Positions 53,433-63,535 of a stretch of DNA of 64,000 nt are shown here, one piece after another. The position numbers and the translations under genes are program-made. The notes beneath the pieces are model-generated. The model ran no database searches and had not been told where the DNA came from. It saw nothing but the letters and a program-made list of their open reading frames with translations. The DNA lies in assembly GCA_963920525.1 (NCBI GenBank), contig OY986435.1:180023766-180087765 (forward strand), in the 5' to 3' direction. How positions within the stretch are numbered: the first letter of the stretch is position 1; each line of letters starts with the position of its first letter. Source of the DNA: Dichetophora obliterata (Eukaryota > Arthropoda > Insecta > Diptera > Sciomyzidae).

Positions 53433-55044
53433 TGAGGATCTAAATAATAAATTTATTGATATTCCCATGCCGATGCCAAATGGTAACTTCAACCATTACC
53501 TTCAAAGATCAAATAGCGCAAACTCATCTTTTAGCTTCCAACGTGTTGAAGATGCCGAGATAGTGCGAAGTTGCTTAGAAATCAAATCTAATGCTGTCGG
53601 TTTCGATGGAATTCATCCAAAGTTTTTCAAAGCACTTCTACCCGTACTGCTACCATTTATTAAACACATTTTTAACACAATAATAACTAAATCAGAATTC
53701 CCCGCTATTTGGAAACAAGCCAAAATAATTCCCATTCCTAAAACTGGAAACGATTACCGCCCAATAGCAATTTTGCCATATTTATCGAAAGTTTTTGAAT
53801 CGCTTATGTACAAACAGACAAACAAATATTTATTGTGTAACAAACTTTTAACTGATAGACAATCAGGTTTCCGACCAAAACATAGTTGCGTAACTGCTCT
53901 ACTAGACGTGTCCGACGAAATACGAAATAATCTTGATCAAAATGAAGTTACTTTTTTGATTCTTCTAGATCACTCGAAAGCTTTCGACACGGTCGATCAC
54001 CAAATTTTATGTTCAAAATTGTCCTACATGTTTAATTTTTCCGAAACAGCCACTCGACTAATGAGTTCATACCTTGCTAATAGAATACAAGCAGTGAATA
54101 TCGGCTGCGCGACCTCAAGTTTTTTAAGTGTGAGCCGTGGAGTACCTCAGGGATCTATAATGGGTCCGCTCTTATTCTCAGTTTATATAAATGACTTACC
54201 CTCTATTCTGCATAGTTGTGGCATACAAATTTACGCTGATGATGTGCAATTGTATACTAGCTGTCGCAAGTCTGATGTTCACTATTGTGTCGCAAGTTTG
54301 AATGAAAATTTACGTAAAATTCATGATTGGGCTTCTGCTAATGGTTTATGCCTCAATCCAAACAAGTCAAAATGTTTAGTTATAGCTAGGAAACATAATT
54401 TCACTTCAACTCTACCTGAAGTCATACTAAACGGATCATGTATTGAGGTCGTGAAGTCGGCAAAAAATTTGGGCATTACTTTCAACAGTACCTTGAATTG
54501 GACAAATCATGTCAATATCACAGTGGGAAAAATCTTCGGTATGCTCCGCAGCCTGTGGGCTACACAATATTTCACCCCCTTTAACATTAGAATGCTACTG
54601 GCAAAAACGTATCTCGTTCCCACCGTACTATATGGATCTGAAATTTTCGCATACTGTGACTCTGCAAGTAAGCGCAAGCTGAACGTTGCTTATAACAACA
54701 TCGCTCGTTATGTCTTCGGACTTAAACGAACTGACCACATATCACAGTATGCAAAACAAATATTCGGTTTGACTTTTGACCATGTCCTGAACATGAAGGC
54801 GTTAGTCTTCTTGCATAAAATCATTTTTACTAAGGAACCTCTTTATTTATATGAAAAATTAAAATTTTTAAGATCTCAGCGCGGTAACAACTTGGTTCAA
54901 CCTAGACACGCCTGCTTGGCATCAGAACGGCAGTTTTTTGTTAATTCTATACGTCTTTGGAACTCGCTTCCATTCTCTTTACAGCGTATTTGCAATGCAA
55001 CCTTGTTTAAATCTAAGCTATCAGATTATTTGTCCTCACTTTAA
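53433..55044 (+). CDS. LINE reverse transcriptase, 5'-truncated, uninterrupted
   Basis: About 537 codons are open from the insertion point to TAA at 55042. Order of blocks: DAEIVRSCLEIKSNAVGFDG, FPAIWKQAKIIPIPKTG, DYRPIAILPYLSKVFESLMY, QSGFRPKHSCVTALLDVSDE, LILLDHSKAFDTVDHQIL (first catalytic D), SRGVPQGSIMGPLLFSVYIND, IYADDVQLYTSC (YADD), SANGLCLNPNKSKCLVIA, KSAKNLGITFNSTLNWTNHV (thumb), then a C-terminal region with RTDHISQYAKQIFGLTF and SERQFFVNSIRLWNSLP. All catalytic residues are intact. The endonuclease domain and ORF1 were lost on insertion, so it lacks a start of its own. The first four codons of the open frame come from the host repeat. Same clade as the antisense LINE at 32.7-38.8 kb. 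Confidence 0.95.
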
Positions 55045-55373
55045 CTTAAGCTATATTATTTCGTTTTTTTTTTTTCTCTCCTTTAATCTCCTTTTAATTT
55101 TATACTTTTAATTTTTCCCCTTTTTTTTAGTTTTTTGATTGTCTTATTATTTATATTTGTTATAAATCTCAGTTGTTACCTTTGGTTCAATTTTAAAAAA
55201 TTGTTAATGTTTTAACTGTTTCCGATATGTAATTTTAACTTTAAATTTTATTCAAGATTATGTTTTATATCTCATATTTTTGTGTTGATATTATCGCCAT
55301 ATATGTAATCGGTGCTTAATTATAAGTTTATTCTTGCAAGCGCTTACATTTAATTAAATAAATAAATAAATAA
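53433..55373 (+). mobile_element. Young 5'-truncated LINE with open RT frame
   Basis: AAAAGT is found on both sides (53427-53432 and 55374-55379) as a short target-site duplication. The 3' end is a tail of four to five TAAA units (about 55356-55373). The host sequence resumes exactly within GTGGGCGTGG. The reverse transcriptase within is uninterrupted, suggesting a recent insertion compared with the other LINEs here. Confidence 0.94.
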
Positions 55374-55650
55374 AAAAGTGGGCGTGGTCAATTTTTCTTT
55401 CCGACAAAACTTTAATTGGATTACTACGAACATTTGAAAAAAAAATTATCCAAATCGGTCCAGCCGTTTTTCGATTTCAGATAAATCAAAAAAGTGGGCG
55501 CAAAAGTGGGCGTGGTCAATTTTTCTTTCCTTAAAAACCTAACTTGGACTAAAACGAACATTTAAAAAAAAATTATCCAAATCGGTTCGGCCGATCTCGA
55601 GTTATGGGATTACATCGCATTCGGACACTTTCTTTTATATATATAGATTA
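55374..55650 (+). repeat. Tandem-repeat-bearing element, copy 2, right part
   Basis: Continues the GTGGGCGTGGTCAATTTTTC units after the LINE and ends CTTTTATATATATAGATT at about 55650, the family terminus. Confidence 0.75.
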
Positions 55651-56457
55651 TAACAAGCTTAACAACATAAGCCTTAAGCTGGAAAAAAGCTTGAGAAACC
55701 ATTAAAAAGGGCTATCGCATTAATTGTAGAAAAATCAAAACGGAACCCTCGTGATAATATTACTCAGGCAAGATTTTTATAAGCTTTTTCCTGCAATTGT
55801 TAGAATAAGCTTACAAAAATAATATTATATTAACACATGTTAAGAAAAGCTTATTATTCCCAATGGTTTTATAAGATTTATCTGGCAATTGTAGAATAAT
55901 CTTAAAAAGTAATATTTTATAAACACATTTATATTGTATAGCTGTGGACTGAGATTAAAGAACGCTACATTTTTGAGCATTGTCAATGAAACATAAAAAT
56001 TTATAATATTTATTAAGTGTGTTTAGCAATGACTATATGGATATTAAAAAATATATCAGTTACCTTACATTCGGTGAGAGAAATATCATTAACATTGCAG
56101 AAGAGACCATCGTTATTAAAGCTCTGTCCTCAGCTGTATACGATTTTCTTTAATTAATTTTTTAAATTTATATTAATTTGTTATTATTCATTCAAATTTG
56201 TATTATTTAAAGTTATTAAAATTTTTATTTTGTGATTTGCGCCTAGTTGAACCATGATTTGCCAAATTGGAAGAAAGTGCTTGCATCTTTGATAAATTGA
56301 TTTTCGCCTATTCCTAGTGATAGAGCCCCATCTTAGAAATGTTCAAATTCTTTGATAATTTTTCAATTTTTGAACTTATTTGTTATACTAACCAAAATTA
56401 TTAAATTAATATATTTGTTAACAAGTGTACCATTTTCACTGCACGCAAAATAAAAAC
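55651..56457. other. AT-rich stretch with AAGCTT-motif repeat
   Basis: About 55660-55950 resembles 18.4-19.3 kb through motifs such as ATAAGCTTAC, AGCTTATTATTCCC and CAATTGT. No gene. Confidence 0.4.
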
Positions 56458-56460
56458 AAT

Positions 56461-56595
56461 GGCCCATTATCATAGTCAAAATAAAGTCGACTTTAAATTT
56501 AGTGCAAGCTTTTATGACAACATATTATATTGAAAAACTTAAAAATGCTTATACTAAATTTAAAGTCGACTTTATTTTGACTATGATAATGGGTC
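56461..56595. mobile_element. 135-bp MITE with ~43 bp inverted arms
   Basis: Arms start GGCCCATTATCATAGTCAAA (left) and GACCCATTATCATAGTCAAA (right, minus strand) and continue through ATAAAGTCGACTTTAAATTT with almost no mismatch. AAT flanks both sides (56458-56460 and 56596-56598). Two ORF-like frames through it are an effect of the palindrome. Confidence 0.92.
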
Positions 56596-56691
56596 AATAT
56601 CTTTTATTTGACAGAAAAAAACATAGATTAAGATTATGTTGCATAAAAAACATTTTTCTCAGTAATATTTCATATTGTATTGTGACATATA

Positions 56692-57085
56692 CAGTTGCGG
56701 TCAAAATAATAGCAGTGCTTTTATATTCAGACATGTCTGGATAAGTAATACCAGTCTACAAATTTCGGATCCAGTAAACCAATTATAATTCCTATATGTA
56801 TTTTCAACACTGGTTCCAAATCTGTACTCAGTTTTCTACTATATTGTAAAATGTTCAAGATACAGGGTGTTTTACGCTTTTGGCAAGTTTTTAGTATTAT
56901 TGATCTAGAATCTTAACTACAAATCATAAAATAAAAATAATATTTTCTATTTTAGAAAAAATATCAACTTTTCCATCAATATACCAACCACTTTCATGTC
57001 ATGTGCTGTAGCGGAGCTAAAATTTTCAGATTATTCAACGAAATATCAACAAATTTTGTATCATTTATTTTAGCGGAGCTGTTAG
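56692..57085 (+). repeat. Second Tc1-like left end (CAGTTGCGGTCAAAATAATA)
   Basis: After TA at 56690-56691, about 390 bases match 32323-32712 in order: TTATATTCAGACATGT, CAAATCTGTACTCAGTTTTC, TTTAGTATTATTGATCTAGA and TTTTAGCGGAGCTGT. No right end was found; the copy stops near 57080. No protein. Confidence 0.78.
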
Positions 57086-57624
57086 CATCCAAAGTTAGAG
57101 TTTAGAAAAAAACCGTGATTAAGTGTATTTTTACATGAAAAACAGACATTTTAAATTTTAAATGTTTATTAAGCATACTTGAAAATTAGTTATAAATATC
57201 AAGCGTTTCTCAAATACGATTGAGATTTTATTGTGATTTCTCATTTTAACAAGCTTGTTAAAATTAGAATTATGAAAAGCTTAAAACTCTTTGTTTATAT
57301 TAAGCTTGTTCTCATGTACAATTGCTGTTCGCTTTCTGGAAGGCCGGTTGGGTTACGTAGCTCTAACACAAAACGTAGGCATCTCAAACGAACGGGTGTG
57401 TAACATTTTGCGAAATCATTTGGATATAGCAGCAAGATGGGTTGTTCGGTATCGAGTAACCGTGGACGAAACATGGATCCATCACTACACACCAGAGAAA
57501 GGAACAGTAGAAACAGTGGACTTCACCGACCGAACGTGCTCCGAAGAAGGCGAAGACGGTGTTATCAGCGGAAGGGTTAAGGCGACAGTATTTTGGGATA
57601 CACTCGGTATAATCTACATCTATT

Positions 57625-59215
57625 TCAACGACGCACAAAGGGTCGAATTCCCAAAAAATGGAGATTGAAAAAATCACGCCTATCGTCTATACAAATTGAC
57701 GTCATCAATATAATATAAAGTTCAAAACTTCGGCCCAGACGAAAATCATTCCTTATTACTTTTTTTTAAAAAAAAATTCATAAAAATATAATGTGCGAGT
57801 AGCAAAAAATTTATGAATTTGTTAATATTCCTCCTGATGCCCAAAATCGACATACTCCTCTGTATCGTCCTCGTCACTTTCGTCATTGTCACATGACAAA
57901 ACAAATTAAAGACAAGAATCTTTGTTTTTGTAAGAATGACTATTATCACGATTTTTGAAATAAAAAAGATTCGGGTAAAAACGAGCAACTTTTTATTGCT
58001 GAATACAGAAGCTTAGATATTGAAGTTTAATACAAAATTTTCATTTCTACTTGATGATACGGTATTCTTATTTAAAACTCCACATATATTTTGAAAATAG
58101 CGCAAATTTTGACATTTTTTAAACATTTTTTTTCATATTTCTACGCAATTTTTTTTAACTTTTTTTTTTAATCACTCCTTAATACCTGGAGTTGAAGGTT
58201 TCATAATAAAAACATCACTTTTTATGTACAAAAAAATATTAATTGTTGAACTATGTCAAATTTTAATTTGTTGAACTGATCGCAAAAAAACAAAAAATTT
58301 CTCAACCTTAAAGCTATGTAGCAGAAAAAATAAACAGCATATAATATTGAAATTTTCAGTAGTGATGTACAATTATGTGCTCTTTAAGGGAGGGTTCTCC
58401 TGGATTTTTTTGGATTTGGCCGAAAAACAAGCAAAATTTGAGAATGGTTTGTGGGAAAATGAAAAGACATACGAACTTATGCTTTTGAACTTTGATTCGT
58501 GGTTTATTGACGAGTAAAAAAAAAAAAGATATTTGAAAAATTCAAAATGGCGGCTTGAAAATGGCGGATCTCGTCGACCTCTGCGCGCAAAACATCGACC
58601 TCCCGCGGACAGTGTGGGGCCTCAGGTAGTGAACTGAAATGAGAAATGTATAAAATTTATTAAAATTGATAACATTTCATATGCCTGGAACCTAACTTCA
58701 ATTAAGTTTGGTAAAAAAATCCAATTTTATGGACTTTTAAAAAAAAAATTGAAATTTTTTGCTTTTTTTTACTTAGATCTCGTTTAAAAATTATAAATAA
58801 ACAATTTTTTATGCCAATGTTAGGTTCCAGGCGTACAAAAAAGTATATACTTTCAAACATTCTTTGAATGAAGGAAATCGGATCAATAGAACAAGCCCTG
58901 TGCTGTCCGTTAGATTAGAAAACATGGTTCCGAGAAAAACGCGTTTAAAGTTTTTAGAAAGTTGGTACGCGCTCGTGACATGGGTACGTTTGACACGCTC
59001 TATCTCGAGAAATACGCGTCGTATTGAAATATCCCTTGGCACAAACATTCTACATATATGTAACTTTCATTTTATGTAAAAAAAATCGATTTTTTCAAAA
59101 AAATCCAGGAGAACCTTCCCTTAATCGAGCAGTAAAAATTTTCAAAAAAAGAAATTTTCATTTTTCAATCAATCTCCACTTTTTTCAATTTCAACCCTCT
59201 ATGCGACGCTTTGAA
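57625..59215. mobile_element. TIR insert within the mariner gene
   Basis: Left CAACGACGCACAAAGGGTCG (about 57628) and right, on the minus strand, CAAAGCGTCGCATAGAGGGT (about 59207) are inverted and diverged, with GGAGATTGA following in both. Because the right arm overlaps mariner codons, the exact border is uncertain. It contains the TTAA-flanked MITE at 58388-59120. The ORFs inside (57746-57988, 58809-59079) are not recognisable. Confidence 0.5.
58388..59120. mobile_element. 733-bp MITE with TTAA flanks
   Basis: TTAA at 58384-58387 and 59121-59124. The ends are GGGAGGGTTCTCCTGGATTT (left) and GGGAAGGTTCTCCTGGATTT (right, minus strand). A further inner pair GCCTGGAACCTAAC (about 58684) and GTTAGGTTCCAGGC (about 58819) is also inverted. 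TTAA flanks point to piggyBac-type mobilisation. A short GC-rich piece at about 58545-58620 contains 'AAATGGCGG' twice. Confidence 0.88.
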
Positions 59216-59255
59216 AGAGAAACGTGCCCATTTGTAGAGGAAAAAGGTTGTTGAA

Positions 59256-61018
59256 CAAGTATTAGTAGTAGTAGTAGTAGTATTTTTATTCAACAATTCA
59301 TTACATTCTTAATAATAACAATATATGTATCTATAAGAAGAATTATGTTATACAAATAACTGCAATGAATGTTAAGCTGCTTCTATAGTTCATTAGGAGC
59401 TAGAGGCGAATACAGCTTGTTAAAAATATATATAATAATTAATGAAATAATAATTAATAAATGATGCATTAATTACAATAATCAAATAAAGAAAATAAAT
59501 CGAAAAATTTAATATTAACATATTTTTTTTTTATTTTTGTTTTTTAAAAGTTTTTTTTTATTTTTGTTTTTTAAAAGTTTTTTTTTTTTTTTAAGGCCTT
59601 ATTGAGAGCAAAAACTTAATAAAAGTATTATGGAGTCAGACTATAACAGCTAACAATGTGTCAATATCACTGTAATTGAGGTCTAAAAGCCAAAACTTTA
59701 CCCTTTTGAGGAAAATGGATTGAACATGAATATTTCTTATTTCCGATGGAAGACTATTGAAAAGTCGAGGAGCAACAGAAGTAAAAAAGTTAAGAAATAT
59801 TCTTAGTGTGCGTTGGAACCAGTGCTACATTGAATTCATTAACTCTCAAATGATAGGTATCTGAACGTCGTCTCAGAAGATATCCAGATTTAATAAAAAA
59901 AATTTTCAATACTTTATAGAAATATAAGTGCTTCAAAGGAAGGACACTAAGTTTCCTGAAAAGTAACAGGCTACTACAAAATCTGTTCTTATGACAAATT
60001 AAACGAATAGCATGCTTTTGCGAAACGAGAAGAGGGCATATTTTATTCTTATAAGTACCTCCCCAACAAGCTAAACCATACTCAAGTTTAGAGTGAAATA
60101 TTCCATTGTAAATACACTTGAGAAGAATAGGACTACAATATGATTTCAACAAATACAAATGCCTGGTGGCAGCCAAAAGATACTTTTTAAGTTCACGTGC
60201 ATGAATTGTCCAATCCATACCACTATCAAGCCAAATACCTAGATATCTAAAAGAATTAACCTTTTCAATAGCGAAGCAGTTTAAAGAACAAGACTTATGA
60301 TCACAGAACGTATGAATGCAATCCGACGAGGAACATATATCATTACCTAAACCAAATCTTTCACATTTACCACCATGAAAAAAAAATTAATCGAAGTTTA
60401 CATTTTTAGCATTCACATTAAAAAGCATTATTCTAGTTTTATCACTAAGTACCAGCTTATGAATCATAAACCAGTGCCTTAAAACAGCGAGATCATGGTT
60501 AATATCAACAGACAATTGCAAGGGCGAGACACAAGAAAAGGCACAGGCCATATCATCAGCAAAAGCATTGATGGAACTGCGGAACTTTATTGAAAAAAGC
60601 GAATTTATAAAGATTAAAAACAATATAGGACCCAGCACTGAGCCCTGAGGAACTTCTAATGTCAACAATTCTAATGAACTATAACAATTAAATATTTTTA
60701 CTCGCTGCTTTCTGTTTTTTAAATAGGACTGAAACCATTTAAAGATAAATCCCCTAAAGCCAGTCTTATAAATTTTATCAAGCAAAATTGTATGGTCCAC
60801 TGTGTCAAATGCTTTAGTGATATCAACAAAAAGAGCTGCTGTTAACCGTTTATTATTAAGGCTGGAGTAAATGTTTGTACAGAAATTCAATAATGCGTCT
60901 TCTGTTGATAGGCCAGATCTGAAACCAAACTGGAGTTTACTGAAACAATTATATTTCTCTAAAAAGAGCACAATTCGAGCTTTCATTAATTTTTCAAATA
61001 TTTTAGAAAATACCGGAA
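59256..61018 (-). mobile_element. 5'-truncated LINE inserted in the mariner gene
   Basis: The LINE reads on the minus strand from about 61018 to a TAC tandem tail (TAGTAGTAGTAGTAGTAGTA on the plus strand at about 59263-59282) with AATAAAAAT before it. The mariner reading (RKKV | LFHQ) is restored if it is removed. Possible diverged duplication: AGGTTGTTGAACAAG on the left against AGGTGCTCTTCCATCAAG on the right. Confidence 0.9.
59790..61018 (-). pseudogene. Reverse transcriptase of the LINE in mariner
   Basis: From 61018: LPVFSKIFEKLMKARIVLFL, LQFGFRSGLSTEDALLNFC, ALFVDITKAFDTVDHTILLD (first catalytic D), [20 protein letters not shown] (family has G in place of E) and NAFADDMACAFSC (active-site FADD), then VLSDKTRIMLFNV; the frame stops at 60387. 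After stops near 60390-60220 the C-terminal region continues at 60218-59790 with MDWTIHARELKKYLLAATRH, FHSKLEYGLACWGG and KHAIRLICHKN. The catalytic aspartates are intact, and the main damage lies between the two parts. The fingers and endonuclease were lost on insertion. First residues before LPVFSK come from mariner sequence. Confidence 0.92.
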
Positions 61019-61429
61019 GAGGTGCTCTTCCATCAAGAAAATGCACGCGTTCACACATACCGAGCTCTCATAGCAAAATTCCATGAATTCAAGTACGAAT
61101 TGCTTCCTCATCCAGCATATTCTCCAAATTTGGCCCCCTCCGACTATTTTCTGTTTCTAAACCTGAGCAAATGGCTCAGCGGGAAGAGATTCTCCCCCAG
61201 AGAGGAGCTGGCTCATCACCGAAACAGAGGCCTATTTTGGGGACCTTCTGAAAACGTATTTTTCGGATAAGATCAAAAAATTAGAGGAACGTTGAACGAA
61301 GTGTATCGAGCTAATAGAGACTATATTGATAAATAAAATTTTTTTGTCGTAAAAATCATTACTTGTTTCAGTTTTCACGAAACTATCAAACGGCCCTCGT
61401 GTAATTTAAGCAATAAAAATAAAAATGCG

Positions 61430-62220
61430 TGAATCTGAATCCTTTAGTGGGCCGCGGAAAACATTGCAGTGCAGAAAAACGAGCGTTAATTCGAAGACTT
61501 ATAAAACGCGGTGAAACCTACAAGGAAGTAGAAAAACTCATCGGTTGTTCCTCTGCAATGATCCGCAATGCAATTTTGTACAAAGAGAAGGATGAAAAAA
61601 GGGGGAAAAGCCAATGTTATCGGAGGTTACCGTAAGGAAAGAGGAATGCTTCGAGAACATAATTTATACGCCCCCCGTCCTCGTAAAGTTCCTCTGTTAA
61701 TGAAGAATCACATTACATGGCACAAAAGCATCTAAAATGGCCTATAGAAAAGTGGAGGAATATTCTCTGGATGGATGAATCCAAAATTCTGCTATATGGT
61801 GGCAAAGGGTCTCGCGAGTATGTAAGACGCCCCTGATAAGAAATATGGCCACCACAAAAACATTGAAGCATGGTGGGTCATGGTGGATAATAGTGTGGGG
61901 CTATTTCTCCTACAGAGGTGTTGGGCCAATTAACAGGATTGATAGCATCATGGATCAGCACGCGTGCGTCAATATACTGAAAAATGTCATGTTACTATTT
62001 GCTGAAAAGGACATGCCGCTTATATAGACATTCCAGCAGGATAATGACACGAAACATACGAAAAGACTGGTAAAGGAATGGTTTCGGGTCAATGGAATTG
62101 AGGTTATGAACGGGCAAGCTCAGAGTCCTGATTTAAATCCTATTGAAAATCTTCCCGAGAAACAATTTGTGTCCGTTCCAAACCACTCAGGGACAAAATG
62201 CACAAAATGTAACAGACTCA
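61430..62220 (+). pseudogene. Tc1-type D34E transposase, broken
   Basis: GRGKHCSAEKRALIRRLIKR and VEKLIGCSSAMIRNAILYKE (helix-turn-helix) are open to a TAA at 61633. Later frames give APRPRKVPLLMKNHI near 61680, WPIEKWRNILWMDESKI (first catalytic D), YGGKGSREYVRR, then the open stretch 61845-62027 with KTLKHGGSWWIIVWGYFSYR and PINRIDSIMDQH, a TAG, and in the same frame FQQDNDTKHTKR (second D) and SPDLNPIENLPE (E), spaced by 34 residues. Frameshifts near 61610, 61735 and 61840. No inverted ends were identified, so element borders are open. It follows the mariner pseudogene by about 100 bases. Confidence 0.88.
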
Positions 62221-63470
62221 ATTTTATTTTTAAAAGCTACGAGTAGTAACGAAAAATACCCAACAAGTACCTCGAAAGTCACCTGAAATAGAACCGTAGT
62301 AAGTCCGTAGCATGTGAATAAATTGCTCAAAACGAACGAATGTATTCGGGCACAATAAACTGACGAGATGTTCCAGAACTAGCACTTAACACCTAGCGCA
62401 CCATGTGCGGATTAGGTAAAAACTCGAATTTTCGGAGAATTAGAGGGTTTAGCAAAGTCGATATTTTTTAGAGCAGGATGTCGGTATCCTGAAATGAGGA
62501 GAATTGACTCTTGTTCAACACCAAGTTCTGTAGGGATTTTCTCTAAATGTTGAGCAAATTACTCCACAAAGTTTGTTTCATTAAAACAGGAGGTTAATGC
62601 AAACAAAAAACGAACAATTAAGAATAAGTACATAGATTTATGAGAAATTCAGAGTATAATTTATTCAGAGTTATGAGAGATTTGTGGTGCTTACCCTTAA
62701 ATGGTTGATAACAAAAGAGACCTTTAGATGGTTGATATATCAGCTACTTTATTGGCACAAAATATGAAATTGTTTTGGGCTGATATTAAGAAAGCTGTAT
62801 GGGATGTTAAGGCAAAAAACAATTTTTCTATTATCATAGTCTGAAAAAGTATAAAATGTTTGTACCCACCCACCACTATTTCAATGAGCGTAGCTGTACA
62901 TATTTATACTTAAACATTGAAAATAATTAAAAAATTCCGTCTAACTTGTACTAATCCATTCACTGTGCGCTATAAGAAAAAAATCGCTTGAACAACAACA
63001 GGAGTTGTTTGTTTTAAGCACACATATATACTAACTAATAGATCTTTGTTTACAAATTTCTTTTTGGATCATTTGCCCTCGATCATGCTATAGTCTGTGT
63101 GAGCACCGGGTTTGAGAATTCGCAAAGCAAAATAACCTAAACGAAAATGTTCAGTTAAGGTTGCAACGCTTATTTTTTAAATTTTTTCCCAAGAATGCAG
63201 TTTTGTATCTCGAGCAGTGGTTCTCAAGTGGTGGGGTGTGCTCCCCTGGTGACATGAGGGGGCGCCAGAAAATTTAAAAACTATCAAAATAAAAAATTCT
63301 AATATTACAGCACTTTAAATATTGCATCTTATTAAGGCGCAAAAAGTTAGATTCCGCCTGATGCTTTAAATTGAATATGGAAAATGCAGTTAAGGTGTGG
63401 ATTGCAAAAAATAAGAAGGTGCACATGATTGGATAAACTTTGGTTAAGTCACCCTTACTTGCTTGACTAA
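62221..63470. other. Stretch without recognised gene; possible hAT end at 63212
   Basis: At about 63211-63223 CAGTGGTTCTCAAG matches the usual start of many hAT elements (CAGTGGTTCTCAA), and GGTGGGG and GGGGGCGCC follow. No partner end is seen in the window, so only an end is suggested. The rest has no gene. Confidence 0.4.
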
Positions 63471-63535
63471 GGTTAGGTTAGGTTAGGTTAGGTTAGGTTA
63501 GGTTAGGTTAGGTTAGGTTAGGTTAGGTTAGGTTA
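63471..63535 (-). repeat. 13 exact GGTTA (TTAGG) repeats, LINE 3' tail
   Basis: Thirteen perfect copies of GGTTA. They directly follow (on the minus strand, as TAACC) the 3' UTR of the R1-clade LINE that ends here. The unit equals the ancestral arthropod telomere repeat TTAGG, but the position marks it as a retroelement tail and not a telomere. Confidence 0.95.

Larger units (their letters stand above)
57291..61340 (+). pseudogene. mariner (D34D) transposase, split by two insertions
   Basis: First part, 57291-57625: GRLGYVALTQNVGISNERVC (end of the DNA-binding domain), then VTVDETWIHHYTPEKGTV (first catalytic D) and KATVFWDTLGIIYI. A TIR insert (57625-59215) follows, then about 40 bases (EKRAHL, stop, RKKV) at 59205-59245, then a LINE (to about 61018), and the C-terminal part at 61022-61340: VLFHQENARVHTYRAL, YELLPHPAYSPNLAPSDYFLF and KWLSGKRFS. 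Between the two last catalytic positions there are exactly 34 residues, as in mariner, but the first of them is E and not D (HQEN). TAG and a frameshift near 61210 also disable it. The N-terminal helix-turn-helix region before 57320 is missing. Confidence 0.88.

Noticed and set aside
57384..57677. Minus-strand ORFs over the mariner gene
   Set aside because: They are antisense frames of the transposase.
63471..63535. TTAGG array as a telomere
   Set aside because: Only 13 units, directly attached to the 3' UTR of an R1-clade LINE and followed by ordinary sequence.
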